Of a stretch of 64,000 bases of DNA, positions 40,621-52,400 are shown one piece after another (positions within the stretch are counted from its first letter, which is position 1; each line of letters begins with the position of its first letter). Position numbers and translations under genes: made by a program. Under the pieces are notes generated by a model that had not been told where the DNA came from, did not search any database, and worked only from the letters and a program-made list of their open reading frames with translations. The stretch is from Glandiceps talaboti (taxonomy: Eukaryota; Hemichordata; Enteropneusta; Spengelidae). The DNA lies in assembly GCF_964340395.1 (NCBI RefSeq), contig NC_135556.1, forward strand, positions 11,249,410 to 11,313,409, written 5' to 3'.

Positions 40621-41700
40621 GCACAGGCATTGAGTTTATCATAAGATTGTATCACGTCTGATAGCACTTTATCTGATGACTGGCCGACATTTCCTAAATG
40701 GAAATTACTCATGTGTACACACGACAATTAATCACTTTTTGATATCTTTTTGAGGAGAGTTGTTTGACCTTTTTTTTTCTAACTTTGTATTCCTCGTTTT
40801 TTCACAGTGACAGTAAAGATAATTGAAAAAATAAGCTTACAGGTTAGGTTATCGAAGTGCCAAATATCAATAGCCAATATCATATAATATAGATGTGAAT
40901 TAAAATGCATTTTGGGTATATTAATAAATTACACCTCATAATGAAAGTCCTCTATTTAATTCTGGAAAGTTGCATATCAAGCACAATTTTTACCAAACCG
41001 GTTTCATCTTTCTCCCAACTAACAATTACATTTTGGTTACAAATAACACCCTTTTGGGAGATATTGGATTAATCAGTTGTGTGAAGGGGTACTCATAATT
41101 CACAATATATATTCTCGAGGGTTTCACCTTATGTATGAGTCAGTTTTTGATAAAGGTGTTTTCAGGTTCAAAAATATATACCAAAACCTACCGATATTGT
41201 GTGACAACATACATAATTCATAATAGTCTCTAGGGTATGACATTCTGTATCAGTCAGTTGTTGATAAAGGTATTTTCTTTGTCTAAAATCCTTTCAAATT
41301 GCGGGCGAATCAACGACATTGATTTTCATATCGAAATATTTTGATAGCTTCGTTATCTACTCTGTACTATTAAAGATACATTTGATAGCACATTTTGTGC
41401 ATGTAATGCTTTGGTACAAAGTTAAGCCGTGGTAGAAATGGTGTTGTCGGAGTAAATTCACTTGTGATGAGAGTATGCTATATTATATTGGCCACGCGAC
41501 TAAAACATAGCTTCTGTTATCTGTACACCTTTCTACACAACTACGGAATCAAGTTGATATCTAGGTACATTGACCAATGAAAGATTTCCCTTTTCTCTTT
41601 TGGAAGGATTGGCTTTATTAAATGGCAAGTGGGTGTTGGTAAAATTTTACATTATAGTGTCTGCCTCGGATCGACCTCAATTTCGCACACAGGTTAGTAA

Positions 41701-42356
41701 TACAGTCAATTTCAAAATATCGTGCAGTTTTTCTGTTTGATACAACCACACAGAAACCAATAATTAATGTGGCCATATGGATGAGAATTTGGTATTTATT
41801 TTAGATTTTTATTTGATAAAACTGCTTCACTGTGTTTACCTACTTGAAAAAATAATGTGAAATAACATATACCAAGTCAATAAACTGCAAAACATGAAAC
41901 AATGTGTGAAATGTTTGTTATTGTATGTACAATAACAAACATGTTACACTTTTTGCATGCAATGTATTGACTTGGTATATGTTATTTCACATTATTTTTG
42001 TCAAGTAGAAAAACACAGTGAAGCTGTTTTATCAAATAAAAATCTAAAATATATACCAATGAGTAGAGTTTCTTGCTACATTTTGTCTATGTGAAATGAA
42101 CTACACATGCCCACATACAGACATCAAATGAACACCACAAAGGACATTTTACGCACCCTTCATCAGGTGTATGATACTATGAAAGACATTGGCGCCCGAA
42201 TGTCTGCATGGAGCTGCAATACATTTAAATGGTTCATTTCATTTAGACTAAATGTAGCAAAAAATGCAATCTTGCTATTGAAGTGTGACATGTCCATTTT
42301 CTTGTTGGTTTCTGTGTGTTGTATATAAGCTGCACGGTATTTTGAAATTGACTGTA
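41701..42356. mobile_element. Large foldback element, family with GTTTGATACAACC ends
   Basis: The outer ends TACAGTCAATTTCAAAATAT and its complement are inverted repeats of about 27 bases and continue into TTTCTGTTTGATACAACC. Nested inside are long arms (about 41785-41900 and 41957-42060) sharing ACATATACCAAGTCAAT. Relatives lie at 51518-51771 and 54325-54730. Non-coding. Confidence 0.7.
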
Positions 42357-43429
42357 CAAGCAAAGAATAATCTTGAAAGTCACTTGAAAGTTGACGACCA
42401 TAGCACTTTGAAAGACTTAGAATAGAAATACGTGAGCACAAATTATGACAACTTAAAACAAACACCGCTTTATCATATTGGAAGTCTACCTGTATAATGA
42501 GAAAATGTACAGTGTGTATCTGGGCTGATGGGGTCTGAGTGGTGTTTTAATATCTTATAGAGGACTCGTTTTTATTTGAAAGGAATACTTTTACTTGTTT
42601 TGGCAATTAGATTATTTTCATTATCAGTTTTCTATAGGGTCTTAATTATATCATAACCTTACTATATTATATTTAATTGCTTTTCGTGAAAGGAATATTG
42701 AATATAAAATGCCATCATATTCATTTGAATTGGCCGACAAAGAAATGCAATCTGAGGCCGTAATTGCATTTGAATTGTCTGTTATGACGAGCAATTAAGT
42801 TATCTAATTTGCATTAACATTTTAATGTTACTCTGAATTAGCATACACCAGGGCGTGTATTTACTTAATATCCTTTCGTGAATTTCATTGGTATAAAAAT
42901 AGCCATATAAAACACTACTATGGTGAGTGTGTGCGCGATATGTGAATGTGCGGCAGATCAATTATTTATGTTTGTTTTTATACCTGTACAAATCGATATT
43001 GCAAAAAATACAAGAAATTATCTTTCGGCGGGACAACTTCATGCTCTAAATGATAGCTATAGAAGGGCACGAAATGCGTTGGTTTTATTTGAACAGTTCA
43101 TCTGGACTGTATTTGGATATGTTACCACATGGAAGGTAACAGCAACTAACAAGAATATCATTTAGGATGTGTGTGTGTGTGGGGGGGGGGGGGACAAAGA
43201 GTCTTTGGAACACAGAAATAACAATTGCGACTTTCATTCGGGCATTGCCGGCCTTACGCTGGTCAAACTTACAGGCCTTGTACTAATTTATTTCGTCGAG
43301 TAGACCTGGATTCGTAACGCACAAGGTAATATTACAAAGTCATATACTCAATTGAAGGTGTCTGTGCAAATGACTATGGGTCATGATCAGGAAACCAATT
43401 CATCTTAATTATCACCTATCAAATATAGG

Positions 43430-43859
43430 TGTTACGATCCAAAATATCGTATTTCGGAATTATGGGAATAAATTCTACTTTTCGGCATTGTAGGCCATAG
43501 GTCAGATATAGACTGGCGATGACGAAGCTGGGCAAACATGATGTAACTGAAATTCACATGATTGGTTAGAGAAAAGTGCGTAATAACTTTTATGATGGCG
43601 TGATCTTATGGTGTGACTTGCTATTTATATAGTCGTTGTGTAAATTCCATTGTATTCGAAGTATACTTTAGATGAGAATAAAACATTCAGAATCAGGAGA
43701 GGAGCTCACGAGAGACGAGCTCTCGGGTAGGTGATTCTGGCAAGCCGAAATATCTTCTCAGTTGTGACTAATTCCCGACTTGGACCTGAACGATCCCGTA
43801 CGAGAGTATGAGAGTGTGAGTGCTAGAGTGTAACGTCTGAACTATCCATACTTATAACA
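43430..43859 (+). repeat. 5-prime LTR
   Basis: About 430 bp, TGTTACGATCC to ATAACA. It holds TATTTATATAG (TATA-like, about 43622) and AATAAA (43677-43682), plus a hairpin GAGCTC-AGAGACGAGCTC near 43702. Confidence 0.92.
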
Positions 43860-43862
43860 GAA

Positions 43863-44440
43863 ATGATAACGAGCTTTTTAGTTTATTTTTACAGGGGTTA
43901 ATACCGTCTATACGTAGTACGGTAATCAACAGAGATCCGGTCAATTTCCAGGAGGCCGTGGCTTTCGCCCGAACAGCAGAAGTGGTAGAACGGTTCGACG
44001 ATGATGTCAAAGCACTGAAAACTGGTCGTACTTCCGACACGTCTACAGAGGTTTTACAACAAGCCTTCGACTCTTTGCTAAAACAGAACGAAGTTCTACA
44101 TGAGAAGCTATCAGCAGCGGCGGTGACGCCCCTCCATGTACCAGCAGCGCCTGTTCAAATACGACAAGAACCCTACGCAAATGCTGGACCACGATCACGG
44201 GTAGGCCAGAGCTATAATTATTCTAACGTAAATAGGCCGCCAGTAGTAACTCCACGTTATGGCGGTCGACAAGTTAATACGGCTAAGCAGATTTGTAAAT
44301 TTTGTAATAAGCCAGGGCATTCAAGTCCTAATTGTTATGCAAATCCTGATCGTGGGTGTTACAATTGCGGGGAGATAGGCCATGTGGCCAGATTTTGTGA
44401 TAGAAATGGTGCACGATATGCTTTTCCAAAAAACGGGTAA
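43863..44440 (+). pseudogene. Gag region of the LTR element (fossil)
   Basis: The frame carries a capsid-end-like stretch (FQEAVAFARTAEVVERF) and two CCHC zinc knuckles at the C-terminus (CKFCNKPGHSSPNC and CYNCGEIGHVARFC), the nucleocapsid signature. It is shorter than usual for the family. Confidence 0.8.
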
Positions 44441-44457
44441 ACGTTGCGAGACGAAAA

Positions 44458-47400
44458 TTGTATAAGCAGTCAGATGAGAAATCTCGCAACGGAGTATCTT
44501 TAAATCTCAATTGTGTTAATTTGCCAGAGTCAATGATTGTAAATGATAATTTAATTAATGTGCGTATATTTGATCGTAAAGTATCAGCACTTATAGATAC
44601 AGGTTCCGATGTATCAATAATTTCAGAGTCTTTGTTAAATAATATTCGTAAGTTAAGAAAGTGTAAGCTTTTCAAATCAAGTTATAAGATAGTTACTTTG
44701 CCAGATGGGCGTACTTTGCCTATTTTAGGATGTCTTAGAATTCCTGTTTTCTTTACTAATCGTGCGATTACTATGCAAGTCTATGTCCTCAAAGAGTTGA
44801 AGCAGGATTTAATTATAGGCCATGATTTCTTACGTAGAAATGGAGCTATTATTGATTTTATGAAGCGCAAAGTTACTTTACGTCCATCGTCCCTTATACG
44901 CGCGTCTAAGACATATTCTATACCTGCTCGTTCAGAGTGTGTTATATCGGCGCGTGTTCGTGGGAATTACCCTAACGGTATAGTAGGTCATACTACAAAC
45001 ACAATGTCGCTTGCTCACATTGGTATTGCTACTGCGAGAGTTTTAGGTGCTGTGCAGAATGGGCGCGTTCCGGTTAGACTAGTGAATTGTAAGCATACGC
45101 CTGTAAAATTGAGGAGAGGTACTCGTTTAGGTAATTTCAGAATTTTGCCAGATGGTACTGATATCCATACTTTTGATACTAATGTTAGTCGCAACGGGCC
45201 AGTTGTACGTCCTAATAGGTTAAGTAAACAGGAGTTTTTAAAGGCATTTGATTTTGAAGATTCTACTTTAACCTCAGAACAGGTATTGCAGTTACAACAG
45301 GTATTATGGAAAAATAAGGATGCGTTCGTTGATGACACAAACACCTTGGGATATTGTGATATAATTAAGCATAGAATCAATTTAAAACCAGGTAGTAAGA
45401 CCGTATCTCGCCCTCCATATAAAGCTTCTCCAGATAAGCGTGAGGAAATTAAACGACAAATTGATAAGTTGTTAGACCAGGGTTTGGTAGTTCCCTCTAC
45501 TTCTCCTTACAGTTCTCCGGTTTTACTAGTACGTAAACCAAATGGTGAATTTCGTATGGTTATAGATTATAGGATGATAAATTCTATTACAGAACCCATT
45601 GCTTTCCCTCTTCCTGGGATAAAAGATACTTTAGATATCATTGGGAGTAAATGTCCAAAGTATTTTTCGACCCTAGACCTTAGTTCGGGATTTTGGCAAA
45701 TAGCTATACATCCTGACGATGTACATAAGACTTCCTTTGTCTCTCATTACGGTAAGTTTGCTTTCAAGGTGTTACCTATGGGAATGATGAATAGTTCGGC
45801 AAGTTTTCAAAACACAATACAGTTCGTTCTAATAAATTTGCTAAACGACTCATGCTGCGCCTACATGGACGATATTTTAGCGTTCTCAGCAACATTTGAA
45901 GATCATTTAATTCATATTGATGAAGTTCTTACACGTTTACGCGAAGCCAATTTAAAGTTAGGACCACGGAAGTGCGTTTTTGGTAGGCGCGAGGTCAAAT
46001 TTCTAGGTCACCGGGTCAACGAACACGGGGTCATGGCAGATCCTTCTAAATTGGAAGCTGTCAAGAATTTCCCCACGCCAAAATCGGTTACAGAATTAAA
46101 GTCATTTCTGGGTTTGGCTAATTTCTATAGAAAGTTTATTAAGGATTTTGCTAAGATTGCGCATCCATTGCATGGTCTATTAAGGAAAGGCGTCGACTTT
46201 GTTTGGTCACGTGATTGTGAAATAGCATTTGATACACTAAAGACGGCGTTAATCTCACCTCCTGTACTAGCGCATCCACGGTTTAATGAGGAATTTATTC
46301 TATATACGGACGCGAGTAGTTTTAGTGTAGGTTATGTGTTAGCTCAAATTCAGGAGGGTGTGGAAAAACCTATATGCTATGGTGGCAGGGCGCTGTCGAA
46401 ACCACAACAGAATTATACAGTTACGGAAAGGGAATTTCTAGCTTTGATTCACGCTCTTTCGCAGTGTGAGCAATATTTGCATTCTGTTCATTTTACGGTT
46501 ATTACAGATCATGCTAACCTTCCCTATTTGATTAAGACTACGGAACCTTCGGGGCGTTTAGCGCGATGGGTACTCAGAATTCAGGGTTTCGATTTTGACA
46601 TCGTGCACAGATCGGGCTGCAAAATTCCCCATGCAGATTCATTATCACGTAGGGTTTATGATGACGGAATTCATAATTCTGATGTAACTTCTGTTGAAAC
46701 AGCTCCAGCGGCCTCACATACACAATGTGTCCAGGTACCTTCTACTGATAAGATAGTGCAGGAATCCAGTAGTAATAAAGGTGACGTTGTTAATACGCAA
46801 AGTGTTGACAATGACCCTGTAGTTGACATACCAACCTTGTTTACTATTAGCAATGAAAATAGCGTTGACGACATGACTTGTTTGACTTTAGATTCCGATG
46901 ACGAACTAATAGGTGTTAATGACATGAATGATAACAGACGAACAGGTGTAATAGCTGATAGGCAAAGAAACGACAATCATCTAAGACCGCTGATTGACTT
47001 TCTTGAATCGGGTGACTTACCGACTGATGATAGACATGCTAAACGCATAGCAAGCATAAGTGCCAATTACGTGATTATTGACAGAGTTCTGTATCATTTC
47101 TGGACGCCTAATAGCAATAAATCTGATAAAGACATACGGCGCCAGCTTGTTGTACCTAAGGATTTACGACTTTTGATTTTGCGGAGATTGCATGATGATG
47201 TTACAGGTGGACATCTAGGCGTTCTAAAAACGCTGGGTGTCATCAGACAACGTTACTTTTGGGATACACTTATTAAAGACGTTCATAAATACGTTAATAG
47301 TTGTGTACATTGCCAAATGCGTAAGCCGGGGCATAGAATACGCGCTCCTTTATTGCCGATTCCAGTTACAGGATTATTTGATAGGATAGCTATTGATTTC

Positions 47401-48753
47401 TGTGGGCCTTTTCATGTTACTAAATCAGGGAATAGCTATGTTCTTGTTATTACGGAATACTTATCGAAATTTGCATGGGCGTTTCCTACTAAGAATATGA
47501 CAGCAATTACAGTTGCTAACATCTTATTCGAGCACATATTCACGAATTACGGTTTTCCGAATGTCATCTTATCAGACCAGGGGCCCTGTTTCAATTCGCA
47601 AATAATGCGCGAATTTTGTCGTTTTTTTGATGTTTCAAAGCGTTTTGGAACGGCATATAGGCCTCAAACCCAGGGTATCGTCGAAAAGTTTAATTCGACG
47701 TTACTTGGAATGCTTTCCATGTTTGTTGCCGACCGGGGAGATGACTGGGACTCATACTTGGCGGCAGTTTTGTTCGCGTATAGAGTAGCGCCACATCATT
47801 CCACGGGTGTTTCGCCATTTTCGGTTCTATTTGGAATGGAGCCACGCCTACCGCTAGACGTTACCTTGCTTCCCGCGGTTAGCAAATCGGCAAGTATCAA
47901 TTTTCATCTGAAAGAATTAGCATCAAAACGAAATATTGCAATAAAGATGGCAATGGACAACATTAAAGTCGCACAGGAAAAAATGAAAGAGCACTATGAC
48001 AAGAGAGCTGTACAACACGAATTCACAATAGGGGATATAGTTTATTTATATAACCCAGCAGTGAAACCAGGGAGAGCTAGAAAGTTTCACAAATATTATA
48101 GGGGTCCATATCGAATTGCTGATTTCATACCGCCACTCAATTATCGATTGCGTTACGTTCATTCAGGAAAGTTATATCCTAAATTAGTACACCATAACAG
48201 ACTAAAGAAGGGTTCGCTCCGATCTACGTCCTTAGAAGGTAGTACCCCGGATGTCGATCTCGGTGATACGACAACGGACACGGACACGCAATCACCACAA
48301 AGTTCGGGTGGTTTCGTTCCGCCTCCTCGCCGTTCACCTACGCCCACGTCACCATCAACAGAAACCGAGAGCACAGAAAGTCGAAATAGCGACTCGTCTT
48401 CTGTGAGCGCAGAAAGTCAAAGTAGCGAGTCGGCTTCTGTAAGCGCTTCGATTCGGAACTCGAACGATAATCGATATAGATATCGACGTAGGCGAAATAA
48501 GCCGTCTTCCATTGATTATGACAGTGATAGTTTAGCAGGAGAAAATGAACCTGCAGGGGACGATACATATTATCGCATTGATAAGATTTTACGCGGACGG
48601 CACAAAAACGGTATTTTGGAATACTTAGTAAAATGGGAAGGGTATCAAAGTTCAGACAATTCATGGATACCGGAATCTTATCTGAACGATGAAGCGATTA
48701 AATCTTTACGCGATAATCCGGTTGTAATTACAGGCAAACGACGCTCTACTTAA
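44458..48753 (+). CDS. pol: Pol polyprotein of the LTR element (1431 aa, fossil)
   Basis: Domains in order: aspartic protease with DTGS at about residue 47; reverse transcriptase with FRMVIDYRMIN (about 365) and the active-site YMDD (469-472); RNase H with YTDASS (about 616); integrase zinc finger HHCC (about 911-952, ending CVHCQ); integrase core DDE with IAIDFCGPF (about 977), ILSDQGPCF and IVEKFNS (about 1074); a Ser-rich linker; and a C-terminal chromodomain (about 1372-1418, LEYLVKWEGYQSSDNSWIPE). Chromodomains direct integration of chromoviruses to marked chromatin. The order protease-RT-RNase H-integrase defines Ty3/gypsy. The frame is uninterrupted. It is expected to be read after gag by frameshifting. 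Confidence 0.95.
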   Translation: MYKQSDEKSRNGVSLNLNCVNLPESMIVNDNLINVRIFDRKVSALIDTGSDVSIISESLLNNIRKLRKCKLFKSSYKIVTLPDGRTLPILGCLRIPVFFTNRAITMQVYVLKELKQDLIIGHDFLRRNGAIIDFMKRKVTLRPSSLIRASKTYSIPARSECVISARVRGNYPNGIVGHTTNTMSLAHIGIATARVLGAVQNGRVPVRLVNCKHTPVKLRRGTRLGNFRILPDGTDIHTFDTNVSRNGPVVRPNRLSKQEFLKAFDFEDSTLTSEQVLQLQQVLWKNKDAFVDDTNTLGYCDIIKHRINLKPGSKTVSRPPYKASPDKREEIKRQIDKLLDQGLVVPSTSPYSSPVLLVRKPNGEFRMVIDYRMINSITEPIAFPLPGIKDTLDIIGSKCPKYFSTLDLSSGFWQIAIHPDDVHKTSFVSHYGKFAFKVLPMGMMNSSASFQNTIQFVLINLLNDSCCAYMDDILAFSATFEDHLIHIDEVLTRLREANLKLGPRKCVFGRREVKFLGHRVNEHGVMADPSKLEAVKNFPTPKSVTELKSFLGLANFYRKFIKDFAKIAHPLHGLLRKGVDFVWSRDCEIAFDTLKTALISPPVLAHPRFNEEFILYTDASSFSVGYVLAQIQEGVEKPICYGGRALSKPQQNYTVTEREFLALIHALSQCEQYLHSVHFTVITDHANLPYLIKTTEPSGRLARWVLRIQGFDFDIVHRSGCKIPHADSLSRRVYDDGIHNSDVTSVETAPAASHTQCVQVPSTDKIVQESSSNKGDVVNTQSVDNDPVVDIPTLFTISNENSVDDMTCLTLDSDDELIGVNDMNDNRRTGVIADRQRNDNHLRPLIDFLESGDLPTDDRHAKRIASISANYVIIDRVLYHFWTPNSNKSDKDIRRQLVVPKDLRLLILRRLHDDVTGGHLGVLKTLGVIRQRYFWDTLIKDVHKYVNSCVHCQMRKPGHRIRAPLLPIPVTGLFDRIAIDFCGPFHVTKSGNSYVLVITEYLSKFAWAFPTKNMTAITVANILFEHIFTNYGFPNVILSDQGPCFNSQIMREFCRFFDVSKRFGTAYRPQTQGIVEKFNSTLLGMLSMFVADRGDDWDSYLAAVLFAYRVAPHHSTGVSPFSVLFGMEPRLPLDVTLLPAVSKSASINFHLKELASKRNIAIKMAMDNIKVAQEKMKEHYDKRAVQHEFTIGDIVYLYNPAVKPGRARKFHKYYRGPYRIADFIPPLNYRLRYVHSGKLYPKLVHHNRLKKGSLRSTSLEGSTPDVDLGDTTTDTDTQSPQSSGGFVPPPRRSPTPTSPSTETESTESRNSDSSSVSAESQSSESASVSASIRNSNDNRYRYRRRRNKPSSIDYDSDSLAGENEPAGDDTYYRIDKILRGRHKNGILEYLVKWEGYQSSDNSWIPESYLNDEAIKSLRDNPVVITGKRRST

Positions 48754-48806
48754 TAGTTAACATTGCTTCAGAACGGGTTCACTAAGTTAGTTTAAGGGAT
48801 TGATAT

Positions 48807-49796
48807 TTGTTTTCACCAAGCCTTAGACCGGTCGCTCGCTCGCACATTTTAATGTCCACTTATTATTATTTTGAGTCATTAGATGCTAATTGCCAGCCTA
48901 ATAAGACGATTACTTATGAACATATTTTAAATGTTCCAGTTTTATCTACGTTGTATAGCAAGGAATTTGACACGTCACTGTTTGACTATACTTTCAATGA
49001 CACACTAACTATGCAACTGCCTCAAGTTAAGTTGTTCACAGAAAGTTGGAATAAGTCTTTGTTCAGGGATACTAGATTAAAATTGGAATTGAATAGGGTT
49101 TCACAGGTATTGAGAAACCATTCCGATATATACTTAACTCCCATGGATGAATTTAGTAATTATGTGGATAGTACCTTAGTTCAGGGTGATTCTTGGTTTG
49201 ATTGGTTCGATATTCCAGGATATATTAGTGTCATCTTCAACGTTATAACCATTTCAGCTGTGATATACTTATTTTTTAGGGTTAGACAGCTTTCTATAAC
49301 TCTTGCGATTCTGAGTGCCAGTCCTATACGTGCACAAAATATACCGTGGGATTCAGTTGGCTCCGTGTTGACGACAGAAGCCGGCACTGTTGTTAGCGGC
49401 GGAGCCGGCGAGATCTTACTTAATGCTATTGCGGTAGTTGGACTGGGACTTATTGTCGTATTGTGTTATAAGTGTAGCTTTAAATGTTTTAGATTTTGGA
49501 AGAAATGTTTTTGTCCAGTTAAAGTACCTATAGACGCAAAACTTTTGTTCTTGACTAATTCTAAGGCGTGTCAAACTGACTTTGGTACACAGGCTGATAG
49601 CGATTGTTTAGATATGCGCGAAATTATTATAGAGCCGCTCTGCGAAGATAGTTTGCTTGCTATGAATACAAGTAGCAGCGTGGTGGTAGCCGATGTTCAT
49701 TCAGACATCCCCGACACGCCCCTTATTCGCCCTGCTATTGTTGCTAGTGTTGCGGCATCCCCTGAAGACGATACTCCCTCATGGTCATTATTTTAG
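48807..49796 (+). CDS. ORF3 of the LTR element, membrane-protein-like (329 aa, fossil)
   Basis: It lies in the position of env, after pol and before the 3-prime LTR. The first about 138 residues hold four N-glycosylation sites (Asn 32, 64, 82, 104) and predicted helices (LKLELNRVSQVLRNHSD). A first hydrophobic segment is at about 139-157 (ISVIFNVITISAVIYLFF) and a second at about 204-221 (ILLNAIAVVGLGLIVVL). A cysteine-rich juxtamembrane tail (CYKCSFKCFRFWKKCFC) and an acidic end follow. No furin site or fusion peptide was recognised and it is shorter than usual envelopes. It may be a reduced envelope or an unrelated membrane protein. Confidence 0.7.
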   Translation: MFSPSLRPVARSHILMSTYYYFESLDANCQPNKTITYEHILNVPVLSTLYSKEFDTSLFDYTFNDTLTMQLPQVKLFTESWNKSLFRDTRLKLELNRVSQVLRNHSDIYLTPMDEFSNYVDSTLVQGDSWFDWFDIPGYISVIFNVITISAVIYLFFRVRQLSITLAILSASPIRAQNIPWDSVGSVLTTEAGTVVSGGAGEILLNAIAVVGLGLIVVLCYKCSFKCFRFWKKCFCPVKVPIDAKLLFLTNSKACQTDFGTQADSDCLDMREIIIEPLCEDSLLAMNTSSSVVVADVHSDIPDTPLIRPAIVASVAASPEDDTPSWSLF

Positions 49797-50514
49797 GTCT
49801 TGCTTCGCTGACATTGAATTTTGGATTTCATTTTGAATTTTGACTACGATTTTTGACTACGGACTTGACTTGCATTCTAATTGCAGGATGCTATATTTTA
49901 CTGTACTTTTGTAGAACAATCCGTTGCATATATGATTTACAATTATTTTCATTTGATTGTGTATTTACTTTTATTTTACGGGTATTGAATGCATGTTTTG
50001 AGACGAACATTTGGAGTTTTATCATGTTTGACGACTTATGCTGTCGTCTTTTCGGATTTTTTTGTTCATGACATTTTATTCTCTTGATATTTTTTTCATA
50101 TATTTACAGGATTGATCACTACTGTCGATTACTATCAATTACTGTATTCCATAATCAATATTTATATTAGACTACATCAAGTGCTATGTTTACTTTCATG
50201 TTTATTCAAGATATATATCAAGGTTACTATGCTATTTTAATCGCTTATTTGATTTCATAATTGGTTTACATTGTAATTTATTCTATGTATACATGTATTT
50301 ATCTCATATATATTTATATACTCTGTATTTAACATTCCTTGAGACGATTTTACCTGATTACCGATTACATATTGTATCTATGCAACGGTGTTACTTAGTT
50401 GTTATAAAAAGAAAAACACAAAAACAAATTTACAAGAAAGTTTTGGCTATGCCACTCGTCATGTTTCTCCAGTTCTCAAGTCGCGGGTCGCTCCTTTAGG
50501 AAAACGGGGGGTGG

Positions 50515-50944
50515 TGTTACGATCCAAAATATCGTATTTCGGAATTATGGGAATAAATTCTACTTTTCGGCATTGTAGGCCATAGGTCAGATATAGACTG
50601 GCGATGACGAAGCTGGGCAAACATGATGTAACTGAAATTCACATGATTGGTTAGAGAAAAGTGCGTAATAACTTTTATGATGGCGTGATCTTATGGTGTG
50701 ACTTGCTATTTATATAGTCGTTGTGTAAATTCCATTGTATTCGAAGTATACTTTAGATGAGAATAAAACATTCAGAATCAGGAGAGGAGCTCACGAGAGA
50801 CGAGCTCTCGGGTAGGTGATTCTGGCAAGCCGAAATATCTTCTCAGTTGTGACTAATTCCCGACTTGGACCTGAACGATCCCGTACGAGAGTATGAGAGT
50901 GTGAGTGCTAGAGTGTAACGTCTGAACTATCCATACTTATACCG
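50515..50944 (+). repeat. 3-prime LTR
   Basis: Matches the 5-prime LTR with a constant offset of 7085 bp and no visible difference until the last few bases. Confidence 0.92.
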
Positions 50945-51517
50945 TTCAACTCTACGACTCGCATCATAGCTATTCATATTTTTAGGTCAGAGAAAATTAT
51001 TTATCCATTTCTATAGCAATTACCATGGAAACATAACATAAATTGTATAGCTTGTCAACAAATCTTAATTTCGTAATATAGTTGTCAACCGTAATGACAG
51101 TTTTATCGGATTTTATGGGAGAGCATTCGGCCGCAATTCAAAGGTAAATGTATATCGGTTGCTTTTATCGATAATTAATGAAGGGAAAGCTGTACTGAAA
51201 TTTCCTCTGGGACACCTTAATATAAAAAGTACTTTCTTACACTACATGTGGTGGGTTCAAAAACCCATCTAAAGATGTAGTTTACGGTCTGTTGACTCTC
51301 AAGACTTCGTCATTATAGGAGTACACATCTTCTTTTAATCATCTTGGGATATAGTTAATTGTACAAGCTAATGACTTAAAAGCCGTAATATAAAATATAT
51401 CAACTTTAAATGGTCGGCAAAGTGAACTCAAAAGGAACGAATATGGCCACTACTCTAATCTAGACATGATCATGGTTGATGGAAGGGTGAAATACCACCA
51501 ATTTCATGTTGTTGTTC

Positions 51518-51771
51518 ACTGGCTCTGTTCGATATAACCATGCAGGGAGCAATACAAAACAACACATTCTACGCTATGAGATAGCAAGATAAATGCACTG
51601 CGGCACATGGACACGCTTTGGTGACTGCATGGTGGCAAGTTAGATCGTTTCATTTATGATTAGACAATATGTCACAAAAACTGTCATCATTCAAACTTGC
51701 TATCTTAAAGTGTAGAATGTACAGTTTCTTATTGATTTTGCACGGTTGTACCAAACAGAGCTAGTGAACAC
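51518..51771. mobile_element. Foldback element, 254 bp
   Basis: Ends CACTGGCTCTGTTCGATATA and the complement of GTACCAAACAGAGCTAGTG form inverted arms of about 75 bases that include CTTGCTATCTTAAAGTGTAG. Same family as 41701-42356 and 54325-54730. Confidence 0.7.
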
Positions 51772-51859
51772 TAATATGAAATGTACGGTAGCATAAATGA
51801 ACAGTGCAGTTCTGTGTGATACTCCGGGTAGTGTGTACCTCGTCTATGTCGCTGGGTTT

Positions 51860-52400
51860 ATCAAACTATCCCATTCACGATTTGGTTTTGGAGATATAAG
51901 TTTCTGACCCGAAATATATTTTTTGGACCTCATTTGCATACCACTGATGGGATCATCATATCGTGAATACATACATTCATCTACACATCCTCAGGTGCAC
52001 CCCTGTTAAATTTCAGCCCAATCTGCTCAGAAGTTTGGGAATTAAGATTGTTTACTAAAAGGAAGACACATTTTTCCACCTAATTTGTATATCACTGATG
52101 GAATCATCATATCATGAACAATTCTTAATCTACACAGCCCTAAGAATGTTCCTGCCAAATTTCAGACCAATCGGCTAAGTAGTTTTGGAGTTTAAGTGTT
52201 TGACAAAAAAATAACATTTTTGACTCAAAACGCACATCTCTGATTTGAACAATATTCTAACTAGACACCAAAAGTAATGTTCCCCACCAAATATCAAGAC
52301 AATTGGTCTGGTGGTTTTTGAGGTTAAGTTGAGCATGAGCATGCACACACACATACACACATACACACAGACAGACAGACACTGCACCATGCCTATAGCA
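51860..52400 (+). repeat. Tandem repeat of about 150 bp ending in (CA)n
   Basis: Three units share CACTGATGGGATCATCATAT and AAATTTCAGACCAATCGGCT, about 145-150 bp apart. The array ends in ACACAC and AGACAGAC tracts and CACCATGCCTATAGCAC, a layout common for 3-prime tails of invertebrate retroposons. Confidence 0.7.

Larger units (their letters stand above)
43430..50944 (+). mobile_element. Ty3/gypsy LTR retrotransposon with chromodomain and ORF3 (fossil copy)
   Basis: The parts are a 5-prime LTR, a short gag region with zinc knuckles, a long pol, a third frame with membrane segments, and a 3-prime LTR. The LTRs look identical over about 427 bp by eye, so the insertion is recent. Their outer and inner ends are TGTTA and TAACA or a variant of it. 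The polypurine tract AGGAAAACGGGGGGTGG precedes the 3-prime LTR. Gag and pol lie in different frames, with an A AAA AAC type slippery heptamer at 44428-44434, as used for minus-one frameshifting in such elements. Pol and the third frame look whole; gag is shorter than usual, so I count the copy as probably broken once. I found no clear target duplication and no recognisable primer-binding site. Confidence 0.95.

Noticed and set aside
42107-42465. Open frames on both strands
   Set aside because: They fall inside the foldback element 41701-42356 and have no coding features.
43416-50950. Target-site duplication of the LTR element
   Set aside because: The bases outside the two LTRs do not match over 4-6 bases, so none is claimed.
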